Below are positions 43,745-52,648 of a DNA stretch of 64,000 nt, one piece after another; within the stretch, counting starts at the first letter, position 1; the number at the start of each line of letters is the position of its first letter. Source of the DNA: Marinobacter arenosus (GTDB lineage Bacteria; Pseudomonadota; Gammaproteobacteria; Pseudomonadales; Oleiphilaceae). The position numbers and the translations under genes were made by a program. A model generated the notes under the pieces. The model saw only the letters and a list, made by a program, of their open reading frames with translations. It had not been told where the DNA came from and did not search any database. The stretch is from contig NZ_JAHVAO010000001.1 of the NCBI RefSeq assembly GCF_019264345.1, positions 2,108,001-2,172,000 on the forward strand, read 5' to 3'.

Positions 43745-44347
43745 TCAGGTTCCGGCGACAGTATCAATTTGTTCCAGTTGGTTGCGGTCGCCGGAACTGC
43801 CAGCCTGGGCCTCCACCACGTATCGGAGCGGGCCACCGGCATCCATGCTGTCGAACGGGTAGCAGGTCACCAGCAGCAAGGTATCTTCCTCAAGAAGCCG
43901 CGTGTCGATCTGCTCTGACCGGCTGTCGACAATGCGTGTGGCCAGCACCCGGTAGGTCCGCCAGCCACCATCCCGACCCTGCAACCGCAACTCACTGCCC
44001 GTCTTCAGGTACTTTAGCTGGTCAAAATGGGTATCGCGATGTCCCGCGATCACCGTCGGACCCCGGCCATAGTCACTGCCCAGAACCTGTCCCGGCCCGA
44101 ACGCCAGGCTCTCACCGTGGCCGCCCGCCAGCACAATCATGGATTGATCCAGTTCCGGAACGGTCAACCTGCCCACCGGCCAGGTGTCGGCCCAGGGCCA
44201 GGGCCGGGTTGCGGTTTGCCGGGCCTGGCTCTCGGCCCAGGCCAGTTCCAGCAGTTCCTGGGCCACCACCGCTTTCAGCGGTATCCACAGGCCGAACACC
44301 AGCAGGGTGGCTGACGAGGTTACCAGTAGCAGAAATAAGCGGCTCAT
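43745..44347 (-). CDS. Class GN (marine proteobacterial) sortase
   Basis: 200 residues. An N-terminal membrane helix (about 4-27) anchors the enzyme facing the periplasm. The sortase catalytic triad is visible: His103 in VIAGHRDTHF, Cys162 in LLLVTCYPFD and Arg175 in GGPLRYVV. Sortases in Gram-negative bacteria are rare; this type occurs with a single dedicated target gene beside it, as here. It would cleave the C-terminal sorting signal of the VIT/VWA protein and attach or rearrange it; the acceptor in a Gram-negative envelope is not established. Its start overlaps the target's stop by four bases (ATGA), giving coupled translation. Confidence 0.93.
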   Translation of the reverse strand: MSRLFLLLVTSSATLLVFGLWIPLKAVVAQELLELAWAESQARQTATRPWPWADTWPVGRLTVPELDQSMIVLAGGHGESLAFGPGQVLGSDYGRGPTVIAGHRDTHFDQLKYLKTGSELRLQGRDGGWRTYRVLATRIVDSRSEQIDTRLLEEDTLLLVTCYPFDSMDAGGPLRYVVEAQAGSSGDRNQLEQIDTVAGT

Positions 44348-46470
44348 GCGGATTGCCTCCGTTGCAACAGGCCGATGGCTGCCGCAAACATCAGTCCAAT
44401 CAGTCCCAGGGCGGTCAGCAACGGTGCCACTGTCGCCGTTTGCGGGTAGCGCAACATGCCGGCCTGACTGCCGGCCGGCAGCAGGGTGGGAAGATGGTCC
44501 GTGCCCAGCGGTGCATTCGCAGGCCGGGCCGGCGTCTCATCCACCGCAACGAAGCTGGTGTAGGGCGACATCAGGCCATGGTCCACGGCAAGAGCGGTGA
44601 CCCGGGATTTGTCCGGCTCGGAGCTCTCCAGTCGAGCGGTATCGAGCAGACTGTCGATTTTCTGCCGTGCCCAGTGACGAGCCACACCGGCGCCCGTGGC
44701 GGCCTGCTGCAGATCCAGCGAACGCTCCCAGTTCCGGCCGCCCGGAAGCTTGCCGGACACTTTGAGGACACCCGCGGGCGCACTGCCCTGTGCCACCTGA
44801 ACCATCGGCTCGCCCTGGAACAGGTCCCCCGGTCGTGCCGGAAAACTCTCAACCGGATCAGAGCCCGCCGGCCACTCGACCCGGACGTCGGTGAGTACCG
44901 GTGCCTCCATGGCCGTAAACAGGGTCTCGAGGGGGCCTCCAACGTCGGACGGATCCTGGATCGCGGTGTACAGGCCACGGCCCCAGCGTGCCGCTTCCCT
45001 CATGAAATGCAGGTTGGGGGCGGAGCCAATGCCGACCGTGAACAGACGCTGGCGACCCAGTTGCTGGCGAATCTGGGCAAACAGGGCCGCCTCGTTGCCG
45101 ACCGCACCATCGGTGATGAACACCACCTGCCGCACCCGTTCCGCGGCCGCCTCATCGTCACGGCCGATGGCCGGCGTGTTCAGCGCCAGATCCAGCGCCG
45201 GGGCCATTTCGGTGCCACCATCGGCATTGAGGCCGTCGACATAGCGACGGGCCCGGGCCAGGTTGTTGCCGTCGGCCGGCACCGGCTGCATGAACAGGGC
45301 GTGGGTCTGGTTATTGAACTGAATGATGTTGAACCGGTCGTTCGGCTTCAGGGTGTCGAGTCCGCGCTGGAGTGCGGTTCGCGCCTGGCGGATCGACTCG
45401 CCCGCCATGGAGCCGGACGTGTCGATCACAAACACCAGCTCACGGGGCAACACAGGGGCGGTGCCAGTGCCGGGTACAATCATGGCCAGCAGGTAGTCCT
45501 GCTCCTGCCAGCGCTGATGAAACACCGCCGCCGTGGGTTCCTGCCCGGCCAACGGCCGCCAGCGCACCACAAAATCCCGGTTCATCAGCAGCTTCCCCTG
45601 CTCCGGCTGCACCTCCACGTTCTGGCCGTCGAGACGGGTTTCCAGCCGGTGCGTGGGGCTGACCACCCGGGCCAGCGGCAGGCCGGCGTCAATGGTCATC
45701 CGGATCGATGCCCGGTGGCTGCTGGCGTCAACGTCACTGGCCCGCACGGTAAAGGGACTGATGGCATCGGCATCCGGCACCTCGGTTGAGGGCACCGCCC
45801 AGCCACCCTGCCACTGGCCAGATGACTCCGCCAGTGGCTGCCCCGGCATGTACCGGGGCGTGAGCGTCGTCGGCAGGCGTAACTCGAACTCACCGGCCCG
45901 GTAATCCACCGGTTGCTGATAGCGAAGCTCCACCGCGATGGTTTCGCCCGGCGGGATGTTCGCCACCCGCGCGGTGAACAGATTGGGCCGCTGCTGCTCA
46001 ACGTTGGCAGCGTGGCGACCGGAGGCCTTCGCCTTCTCATAGGTTTTGCGCGCTTCGGCTTTTGGCTGCACCTTGCCAACGATGGTGCGCTCCCCCACTT
46101 TCATGGTCAGGCCATAGACGCTTGCGTTGTCCGGCAACGGGAAGACGAAAACACCTTCCCGCCACTCTCCACTGGTATTGCGGAACCGGCGGGACAGGCG
46201 ACTGTCGGCAATCAGCCCACTGACCTGGATATCAAACTCGCTGTCCAGGATGATCGCCGGCTCCTGCCAGCGCCCCGCCCCGTCGACAAAATGCAGCAGG
46301 CCCGCGTCCTCCCGCTTTACCTGACTGGCTTCGGCATAGAGCGGATGCACGAACAGCATCAGCAGAACCGCCAGCCACAGGCTGACACCTTCCGCCCAGC
46401 GTCGTGCCCGGTGGTATTGGCTGTCCGTGAGCCTGGGTGGTAGTTTGAGAAGTCCGGTAGAAAGCATCAT
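44344..46470 (-). CDS. Dedicated sortase target protein with VIT and von Willebrand A domains
   Basis: 708 residues with a ribosome site AAGGATCC. A signal peptide (about 25-47) precedes a VIT domain (about 65-195; GVFVFPLPDNASVYGLTMKV and AEARKTYEKAKASGR) and a VWA domain (about 343-520) with an intact metal-binding MIDAS motif (Asp350, Ser352, Ser354 in VIDTSGSM). The C-terminus is a three-part sorting signal: YPQTA (675-679), a hydrophobic helix and the basic tail RRQSA. It should be exported, held by its C-terminal helix, and processed by the adjacent sortase. The VIT-VWA pairing suggests adhesion or protein binding at the cell surface. Function is unproven. Confidence 0.93.
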   Translation of the reverse strand: MMLSTGLLKLPPRLTDSQYHRARRWAEGVSLWLAVLLMLFVHPLYAEASQVKREDAGLLHFVDGAGRWQEPAIILDSEFDIQVSGLIADSRLSRRFRNTSGEWREGVFVFPLPDNASVYGLTMKVGERTIVGKVQPKAEARKTYEKAKASGRHAANVEQQRPNLFTARVANIPPGETIAVELRYQQPVDYRAGEFELRLPTTLTPRYMPGQPLAESSGQWQGGWAVPSTEVPDADAISPFTVRASDVDASSHRASIRMTIDAGLPLARVVSPTHRLETRLDGQNVEVQPEQGKLLMNRDFVVRWRPLAGQEPTAAVFHQRWQEQDYLLAMIVPGTGTAPVLPRELVFVIDTSGSMAGESIRQARTALQRGLDTLKPNDRFNIIQFNNQTHALFMQPVPADGNNLARARRYVDGLNADGGTEMAPALDLALNTPAIGRDDEAAAERVRQVVFITDGAVGNEAALFAQIRQQLGRQRLFTVGIGSAPNLHFMREAARWGRGLYTAIQDPSDVGGPLETLFTAMEAPVLTDVRVEWPAGSDPVESFPARPGDLFQGEPMVQVAQGSAPAGVLKVSGKLPGGRNWERSLDLQQAATGAGVARHWARQKIDSLLDTARLESSEPDKSRVTALAVDHGLMSPYTSFVAVDETPARPANAPLGTDHLPTLLPAGSQAGMLRYPQTATVAPLLTALGLIGLMFAAAIGLLQRRQSA

Positions 46471-46486
46471 GTCGGGATCCTTTTTG

Positions 46487-46509
46487 CTGCATGATTGGTC
46501 GAGATGCAG
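46487..46509. promoter_or_regulatory. Short dyad in the sortase divergent promoter region
   Basis: CTGCAT (46487-46492) and ATGCAG (46504-46509) are inverted complements with an 11-base spacer, 17 bases upstream of the sortase target start. It could be an operator, for instance for PdsR, but six-base arms can arise by chance. Confidence 0.25.
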
Positions 46510-46601
46510 TCATTTCAGCAATCCCATGAGTGCCTGAGATGGCAAAACCGGGCATTCCAGCCGCAAAAAATGATCAATTGTGGCAACCACGAGCGCCAAC
46601 C

Positions 46602-46630
46602 TTGCTCTTGCTGGCCGCCGTGCTTAAATA
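46602..46630 (+). promoter_or_regulatory. Candidate promoter of pdsR-pdsS
   Basis: TTGCTC (46602-46607) and TAAATA (46625-46630) with a 17-base spacer, 32 bases before the pdsR start. Both boxes are imperfect. No clear ribosome site lies before the pdsR ATG. Confidence 0.35.
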
Positions 46631-46662
46631 GAGGCTCACTGGTTGGCTAAACTGTTGTTACC

Positions 46663-47364
46663 ATGAAGAAACACATTGTTCTGATTGAAGACGAACCCGC
46701 CATTCGCGATAACTACCGTATCGCCTTTGAACGCCGGGGCTACCGGGTTTCCACCTTTGGGGACCGGCCGGCGGCCTGGCAGGTATTGCGACAGGAACTG
46801 CCCGATCTCGCCATTATTGATGTCGGTCTGGGCGAGGAACCGGAAGGGGGCTTTGCCCTGTGCCAGGACCTTCGGAACCTGTCCCAGACCCTGCCCATCA
46901 TCTTCCTGACCGCCCGGGACAGCGACATCGATTCGGTCCACGGATTGCGGCTCGGTGCCGACGACTACGTCACCAAAGACATGAGCATGGAACACCTTCT
47001 GGCGCGGGTAACCGCCTTGCTGCGCCGTGCCGAGGCATGGGCGGAGGCGCTTCAGAAGCCGGACGAAGTTCTGGAACGCGGACGCCTTAACCTTAACGTG
47101 GACCGAATGACCGTGGCCTGGGATGGCCAGCCACTCGACCTGACCGTCACCGAATTCTGGATGCTGCATTCGCTGGTCCAGCATCCCGGCCATGTCCGCA
47201 GCCGCGACCAGTTGATGGAGGCCGCCAGCACCGTTCTCGACGACAACACCGTGACCTCCCACATCAAGCGGATTCGCCGCAAATTCATGCAACTGGATGG
47301 CCGGTTCGACGGCATCCAGACCGCCTATGGCATGGGCTACCGCTGGAACGCGCATGAGGCCTGA
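46663..47364 (+). CDS. pdsR: Dedicated sortase system response regulator PdsR (OmpR/PhoB type)
   Basis: 233 residues. The receiver domain (1-120) has acidic pocket Glu9/Asp10, phospho-acceptor Asp53 in LAIIDVGLG, Thr in IFLTARD and Lys in YVTKDMS. A winged-helix DNA-binding domain follows (about 135-233; LTVTEFWMLHSLVQHPGHV, SRDQLMEAAS, DDNTVTSHIKRIRRKF). It is placed as PdsR by its position beside the cognate kinase and opposite the sortase/target operon. It most likely regulates that operon from the 192-base divergent region. Followed after three bases by pdsS. Confidence 0.92.
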   Translation: MKKHIVLIEDEPAIRDNYRIAFERRGYRVSTFGDRPAAWQVLRQELPDLAIIDVGLGEEPEGGFALCQDLRNLSQTLPIIFLTARDSDIDSVHGLRLGADDYVTKDMSMEHLLARVTALLRRAEAWAEALQKPDEVLERGRLNLNVDRMTVAWDGQPLDLTVTEFWMLHSLVQHPGHVRSRDQLMEAASTVLDDNTVTSHIKRIRRKFMQLDGRFDGIQTAYGMGYRWNAHEA

Positions 47365-47367
47365 CCC

Positions 47368-49413
47368 TTGACCCTGAAACGCCAGCTCCTGATTGCCAGC
47401 CTGCTCATGCTGCTGATTCCATGGGCGGGTCTGCAGTTTGTGCTGGAGCTGGACGATGCCCTTCGCCAGCAGGCCCGGGAACAACTGCGGATGCAGGCAA
47501 AACGGCTGGCCGATACCGCGGGCGACGCATTGGTCGGCCAGTCACCGGTCACCGTTGACCAGCCGGCGATCTATGTCGACCCACTGAACCGGTCCCTGAA
47601 CCTCGACGGCTACCCGGACGACTGGCCGGGCTATGAGGAGGGTGAGCAGGTCCAGCCGTGGCAGGACGCCGATGCCGTTGCCACCGAGACCTCGGCGCAG
47701 CCGGACCTGCAGTGGCAGGCCGCCTCGGATGGCCGACACCTCTACCTCCTGATTCGCATCAACAATCGACAACCGACCCTGTACGATCCCGGCAATCCCG
47801 ACGCGGCCCACGATCGACTGATTCTCTCGCTGCAGCCCCCGGATGACACCGTGGGCGTATCCGCCCGGGCCCGGTCATGGCTGATCCGGGCAGCGGCACC
47901 CGGTACGTTCTACGCGCTCGACGGCACCGACAACGAAACCCCGGACTACCGCGTGACCGGTAGCTGGCAAACCACGCGGAACGGCTGGCAGATCGAGTTC
48001 CAGATGCCCGAACCGCCCGCCGGAAGCCGGCTCGGCTTCACAGCACGCTGGTCAAACGAGGACCCGTCCGCCGGCGTCAGCACGCCAGTTGACCCCATGC
48101 CCGTGCTGGTCCGACCGGATCACGGCCTTGAACGGCAGCTGGAACCCCGTTTGAATCCGGGCCAGAACGTCCGGGTGATCGAACCGGCAGGCTGGGTGAC
48201 CGCGCGGCAACAGCTCACGGTTGGTCAGGCGCCACCGGAATTTGACCAGTTAAGCCCGCTTCAGGTGACCGAACGGATCAGCCTCAATGCCCTGCGCGCG
48301 CTGATCCGGTTCTACCAGCCCGAGCCGGCGGAAGCGATCAACGGCGGCAACCGTCTGGCCGCCGGCACGCTGCCGCCGGAGGGGCTCGTTCAGCACAACG
48401 ACGGCAGCATCTGGCTGCTGACCACGGAACCGGTGTTTGGCGGTCGTACCCTGATCCTCGAACAATCCCTGGACCAGTTGTTGACGCTCTCGGGCTCGAC
48501 CCTGGGGTCAGTGATCGCCCGCAGCACCCTGATCATTATCAGCCTGACCCTGGTTCTGCTGGGCTACGCCAGTTGGTTATCCTGGCGAATCACCCGCCTG
48601 CAACGGGCCGTCAGCGCCAGCGTGGATGAAGACGGCCGGATTACCGGCTCCCTGCCCGCCTCCGGGTCCGACGACGAACTGGGGCAACTGCAGCGCCACT
48701 TCAGCCAGATGGTGGATCGCCTGCACGGCTACAACCGCTACCTGGAAAGTTTTTCCCGCCGCCTGTCCCATGAGTTGAAAACGCCGGTTGCCGTGGTTCG
48801 GTCGTCCCTGGAAAACCTGAGCCACAGCGAATCCGAACGCGAGCGCCAGCAATACCTGGAACGGGCCTCGGCCGCGACCGACCGGCTGCGCCAGATCCTC
48901 AATGGCATGAGCGAGGCGGCCCGCCTGGAGCAGAGTTTCGACCACGCCGACAAAGAAGATTTTGATCTTGCCGAAGTGGCGTCCCAGGCCACCGCCGCCT
49001 ATCAGTCGCTGGATCCGAGCCACCGGATCCGGTACGTCGGCCCCGAACACGGGTGCGCCATGATCGGTTCCCCGGAACTCATGGTCCAAATGCTGGACAA
49101 GCTGGTGGACAACGCCCGGGATTTCACTCCCCAGGGCGGGCTGATCCAGGTCGAGCTGGAAAGCCATGCCGACGGCCTCTGGTTGTCGGTGTTCAACGAG
49201 GGGTCGGCCCTGCCGGGTGACAACGGAGCGGACATCTTCGGCCCCTTCGTGTCCCTGCGGGAGGGCCAGGAGGAGGGCCACCTCGGCCAGGGCCTGCTGA
49301 TCGTCAGACTCATTGCCGACTTCCACGGTGCCAGTGTGGAAGCCAGCAATGGCGTCCAAAGTGGCATTGACGGGGTTCGATTCCGCGTTATCATCCCGAC
49401 AGCCCATTCTTGA
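47368..49413 (+). CDS. pdsS: Dedicated sortase system histidine kinase PdsS with CBM9-like sensor domain
   Basis: 681 residues from a TTG start (GAGG at 47355-47358). Helix 1 (about 5-25) and helix 2 (about 378-400) flank a periplasmic region of about 350 residues. Its first part (about 68-265) begins SLNLDGYPDDWPGYE and continues with DLQWQAASDGRHLYLLIRI and GWQIEFQMPEPPAGSRLGF, which looks like a CBM9/DOMON-type beta-sandwich. A HAMP-like linker, HisKA with His468 in RLSHELKTPVAVVRSSLENL and an ATPase domain (LVDNARDFTP, HLGQGLLIVRLIA) complete the kinase. It should phosphorylate PdsR. It ends 15 bases before the DUF3422 gene. Confidence 0.9.
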   Translation: MTLKRQLLIASLLMLLIPWAGLQFVLELDDALRQQAREQLRMQAKRLADTAGDALVGQSPVTVDQPAIYVDPLNRSLNLDGYPDDWPGYEEGEQVQPWQDADAVATETSAQPDLQWQAASDGRHLYLLIRINNRQPTLYDPGNPDAAHDRLILSLQPPDDTVGVSARARSWLIRAAAPGTFYALDGTDNETPDYRVTGSWQTTRNGWQIEFQMPEPPAGSRLGFTARWSNEDPSAGVSTPVDPMPVLVRPDHGLERQLEPRLNPGQNVRVIEPAGWVTARQQLTVGQAPPEFDQLSPLQVTERISLNALRALIRFYQPEPAEAINGGNRLAAGTLPPEGLVQHNDGSIWLLTTEPVFGGRTLILEQSLDQLLTLSGSTLGSVIARSTLIIISLTLVLLGYASWLSWRITRLQRAVSASVDEDGRITGSLPASGSDDELGQLQRHFSQMVDRLHGYNRYLESFSRRLSHELKTPVAVVRSSLENLSHSESERERQQYLERASAATDRLRQILNGMSEAARLEQSFDHADKEDFDLAEVASQATAAYQSLDPSHRIRYVGPEHGCAMIGSPELMVQMLDKLVDNARDFTPQGGLIQVELESHADGLWLSVFNEGSALPGDNGADIFGPFVSLREGQEEGHLGQGLLIVRLIADFHGASVEASNGVQSGIDGVRFRVIIPTAHS

Positions 49414-49428
49414 CCACAGGACCCTGCC

Positions 49429-50736
49429 GTGAGCGCGCGACTGGACTGCCTCGATATCCATCCCTTACGGGATGACCTGTACAACGAACTGCACTCACGT
49501 CCCTTCCAGGTCCTGCCGACCCCGGCCCGGATTACCCAGATGGCGGTCCTGACGACGCCGGAACAACGCCACCAACAGTTTCTGCACCTGCAGGAACTGC
49601 ACCGGCAACTGGGCTATCCGGTACCAGAGCAGGAAGTGGGCTGTTTCGAGCAGACCTTTGGCAGTCTCCGGGTGCGCCGGGAGATGCACATGGAGTTCGC
49701 CACCTACACCTTCACCAACCTGGCCAACAGTGACGAAAGCCCCTTCCTGGAAACCGGCATCTCACCGCTGCCAGAGGGCTGGCTGGAGCAACTGACGGGC
49801 ACGGTAGTCGCGGCGTTTCACCTGGAAATTCGTCCGGCCACGGAAGATGCCCATGGAGACCTGGCCTATGTCCGCCAGCATTTCGAGGGCATGCGGCTGG
49901 TGGGCAGCAGCCCGCAGGAAGGCGCGGCCCGGGTTTGGGGCACCTTCAAGCTCCACAGCGACGGTTTCGGGCGGTTCATGGTGATGAATCACCACATGTC
50001 CGACAGCCAGTTGGGCCGACTGACCCAGCGCCTGATGGAAATCGAAACCTACCGGCTGATGTCGCTGCTGGCGCTGCCGGTCGCCCGGGAAATGACGCCT
50101 GCCCTGAACGACATGGACCAGAAAATGGCAATCATTACCCAGGCGCTGGCTGACAATCAGGATGTGGACGAGCAGAAACTGCTGGCCCAACTGACCAACA
50201 TCGCCTCCCGCATTGAAGCATTCCGGGCCCACTCCACGTTCCGCTTCTCCGCGACCCGGGCCTACCATCGCCTGGTGCTCACCCGATTGGAGGAACTGCG
50301 GGAAGACGAACTGTCGGGGCACCTCACCATCACCGAATTCATGACCCGTCGGTTAACCCCGGCGGTCAAGACCTGCGAGGCCGTCAGTGAGCGGCTGGAG
50401 GATCTGTCACGGCGGGTCGACAGGGCATCGGACATGATGCGTACCCGGGTTGAGCTGGCGATTCAGAGCCAGAACCAGCAACTGCTCAGCTCCATGGATC
50501 GCCGATCCAAGATCCAGCTGATGATGCAGCACACCGTGGAAGGGTTTTCCGTGGTGGCGATTTCCTACTACCTCGTCGGGCTGCTCAAGCTGGGGCTTGA
50601 GGCGATGTACGACGCCGGCATTGATTTCAACAAGTCACTGGTGCTCGGCATTGCCATCCCGACCACCCTGCTGTTGGTCTTCTTCGGGGTGCGCGCCATC
50701 CACAACCGGTTCATCAAGCTCGCCAAACGGCAGTAG
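49429..50736 (+). CDS. DUF3422 family protein
   Basis: 435 residues from a GTG start with AGGA upstream. The N-terminus (LYNELHSRPFQVLPTPARI) and FGSLRVRREMHMEFATYTF are typical of DUF3422, a conserved proteobacterial family of unknown function. The C-terminal third has a coiled-coil-like segment and two hydrophobic helices (VVAISYYLVGLLKLGLEAMY and LVLGIAIPTTLLLVFFGV), so it should sit at the inner membrane with most of the protein in the cytoplasm. Only 15 bases after pdsS, so it may be read through from the sortase regulatory operon. Confidence 0.85.
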   Translation: MSARLDCLDIHPLRDDLYNELHSRPFQVLPTPARITQMAVLTTPEQRHQQFLHLQELHRQLGYPVPEQEVGCFEQTFGSLRVRREMHMEFATYTFTNLANSDESPFLETGISPLPEGWLEQLTGTVVAAFHLEIRPATEDAHGDLAYVRQHFEGMRLVGSSPQEGAARVWGTFKLHSDGFGRFMVMNHHMSDSQLGRLTQRLMEIETYRLMSLLALPVAREMTPALNDMDQKMAIITQALADNQDVDEQKLLAQLTNIASRIEAFRAHSTFRFSATRAYHRLVLTRLEELREDELSGHLTITEFMTRRLTPAVKTCEAVSERLEDLSRRVDRASDMMRTRVELAIQSQNQQLLSSMDRRSKIQLMMQHTVEGFSVVAISYYLVGLLKLGLEAMYDAGIDFNKSLVLGIAIPTTLLLVFFGVRAIHNRFIKLAKRQ

Positions 50737-50738
50737 CC

Positions 50739-51527
50739 CTAGCCCTGGTCCGAGAGGTCGTCACCGGCGAACTGGCGATAGAACTGCTGGGCGGTGCGGC
50801 CGTTGCGCACGCCTTTGCCCGTGGCAAACCGGATGGCCTGCCGGTGCAGGGCGTCCCGGTCGGCCACCTCCGGGAACAGGGCATCCACCGCCTGTAGGTA
50901 GACATCCTGGGAGAATGGATAGAACGACAGCTGCAGGCCAAAACGGTCGGCCAGGGAGACCTGTTCTTCAATGGCCTCGGCCGGATGCAGTTCACCGTCC
51001 CGGATCTCGCTCTTGAGGTTGTCGGACATGAACTCCGGCATCAGGTGCCGGCGGTTGGAGGTGGCGTAGACCCGGACATTTTCCGGCGGCAGCTCCAACG
51101 AGCCCTCGAGAACACTCTTGAGCGCCTTGTAGCCGGATTCACCCACGTCGAACGACAGGTCGTCGCAGAAGATCACGAACCGGAAGCTGAGGTCGCAGAT
51201 GTCATCGACGATTTCCGGCAGATTCACCAGGTCATCCTTGTCCACCTCGATCATCCGCAACCCGCGTTCGCTGTAACGGTTCAGCAGGGCCTTGATCAGG
51301 GAAGATTTTCCCGTCCCGCGCGACCCCCAGAGCAAGGCGTTGTTGGAGGGTTCGCCAGCCAGGAACCGCTCGGTGTTCCGGGCCAGTGCCTGTTGCTGGC
51401 GATCAATGCCGGTCAGGTCCTGCCACTGCACCGGGTCAAGCCGGCGAATGGCCCGCAAACCGGACCGGTGGCGACGCCAGAGGGCGGCGGATGTGGTTCT
51501 CCAATCAACGGTGTCGGTCACTGACAT
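50739..51527 (-). CDS. DUF815-family AAA-type ATPase
   Basis: 262 residues. Walker A is GSRGTGKSS near residue 68, Walker B-like IFCDDLSFD near 118, and a sensor motif YATSNRRHLMPEF follows. NLKSEIRDGELHPAEAIEEQ is characteristic of the DUF815 group. Function is unknown. Converges with the DUF3422 gene two bases away and is divergent from mgsA. Confidence 0.87.
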   Translation of the reverse strand: MSVTDTVDWRTTSAALWRRHRSGLRAIRRLDPVQWQDLTGIDRQQQALARNTERFLAGEPSNNALLWGSRGTGKSSLIKALLNRYSERGLRMIEVDKDDLVNLPEIVDDICDLSFRFVIFCDDLSFDVGESGYKALKSVLEGSLELPPENVRVYATSNRRHLMPEFMSDNLKSEIRDGELHPAEAIEEQVSLADRFGLQLSFYPFSQDVYLQAVDALFPEVADRDALHRQAIRFATGKGVRNGRTAQQFYRQFAGDDLSDQG

Positions 51528-51611
51528 AACCCTTCTGTCCTATTCCGTCCGATGGCCGGCTGTGAAACACTGACCCCGGATTCGCTCTGTAAAAGGGAGA
51601 CTTTACCTCAA

Positions 51612-52055
51612 ATGGCCGTAAAATCCGTCGCTCTGGTGGCACACGATAACAAGAAAAAGGAACTGGTGGACTGGGTTACCGAGAACCGCACCCGCTTCAC
51701 GCCGCTGACCCTCTACGCAACCGGCACCACGGGCCGCTTGCTCCGCGAGAACCTGCAGCGGGACGACATCCAGTGCCTGCTGAGTGGCCCCCTGGGCGGC
51801 GATCAGCAGATCGGCGCCAAGATCGCCGAAGGTGAAATTGACCTGCTGGTGTTCTTCTGGGACCCCCTCGAGCCCCAACCCCACGATCCGGACATCAAGG
51901 CACTGCTTCGGATCGCCGCGCTCTGGAACATTCCGGTGGCGTGTAACCGGGCCACCGCTGAGTTCATCCTGACCTCGGCCTACATGACCGACGACCAGCA
52001 CCACCCGAAGAAGCCGGACTTTTCCGATTACACCGGTCGAAACGTCAGCCAGTGA
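51612..52055 (+). CDS. mgsA: Methylglyoxal synthase
   Basis: 147 residues from the ATG at 51612, in line with the 152-residue E. coli enzyme. It converts dihydroxyacetone phosphate to methylglyoxal and phosphate, a bypass of lower glycolysis used under phosphate limitation. Key segments are VALVAHDNKKKELVDWV, LYATGTTGRLL (phosphate-binding, with T.TG), LSGPLGGDQQIGAKI and LLVFFWDPLEPQPHDPDIKA with the catalytic Asp. IPVACNRATAEFIL follows. A GGGAGA sequence about 12 bases upstream is a weak ribosome site. A single gene with trxC 76 bases downstream. Confidence 0.95.
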   Translation: MAVKSVALVAHDNKKKELVDWVTENRTRFTPLTLYATGTTGRLLRENLQRDDIQCLLSGPLGGDQQIGAKIAEGEIDLLVFFWDPLEPQPHDPDIKALLRIAALWNIPVACNRATAEFILTSAYMTDDQHHPKKPDFSDYTGRNVSQ

Positions 52056-52131
52056 GGCGCCAGTGGCGGGCATCTTGAATTTCCCGGTCTCGGGCTCCAT
52101 TTGATGAAGCAGAGCATTCAGGAGAGATTCC

Positions 52132-52569
52132 ATGACCGATGTCCGCCAGATCAAGTGCCCCCATTGCCTGAGAACCAACCGCGTGCCGGCGGCCCGACTT
52201 GCCGATAACCCGGCCTGCGGCGCCTGCAAGCGCCCCTTGCTGGCCGGTGATGTCGCCACCCTGGGCGATGCCACATTGGCGAACGTGGTCGCTCACTCCG
52301 ATTTGCCGGTCCTGGTGGATTTCTGGGCCAGCTGGTGTGGCCCGTGTAAGGCCATGGCGCCGGAGTTTCAGCAGGCCGCCAAACATTGGGCGGGCAAGGT
52401 CACCTTCGGCAAGCTGAATACGGAAGAAGCACCCCAGGCATCCGGCCAGTTCGGCATTCGCAGCATCCCGACCCTGATTCTGTTCCGTGGCGGCAAAGAA
52501 ATCGCCCGCCAGAGCGGCGCCATGCCGGCATCGCAACTGACCACCTGGCTCAAACAATTTGTAACCTGA
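52132..52569 (+). CDS. trxC: Thioredoxin 2 (zinc-binding TrxC type)
   Basis: 145 residues. The N-terminal zinc-binding module typical of TrxC is present as two CxxC pairs (IKCPHCLR and ACGACKRP), followed by a thioredoxin fold with active site FWASWCGPCKAM and the cis-proline segment SIPTLILF. It reduces protein disulfides in the cytoplasm and is usually linked to oxidative stress. An AGGAGA ribosome site lies about seven bases before the ATG. Confidence 0.95.
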   Translation: MTDVRQIKCPHCLRTNRVPAARLADNPACGACKRPLLAGDVATLGDATLANVVAHSDLPVLVDFWASWCGPCKAMAPEFQQAAKHWAGKVTFGKLNTEEAPQASGQFGIRSIPTLILFRGGKEIARQSGAMPASQLTTWLKQFVT

Positions 52570-52648
52570 CGTTCACACTCGTTGGGCAAAGCCGGCCGCA
52601 CCGACTAGACTGACTCTTTATCAGGGACAGACTACTACCGGCAACCCA

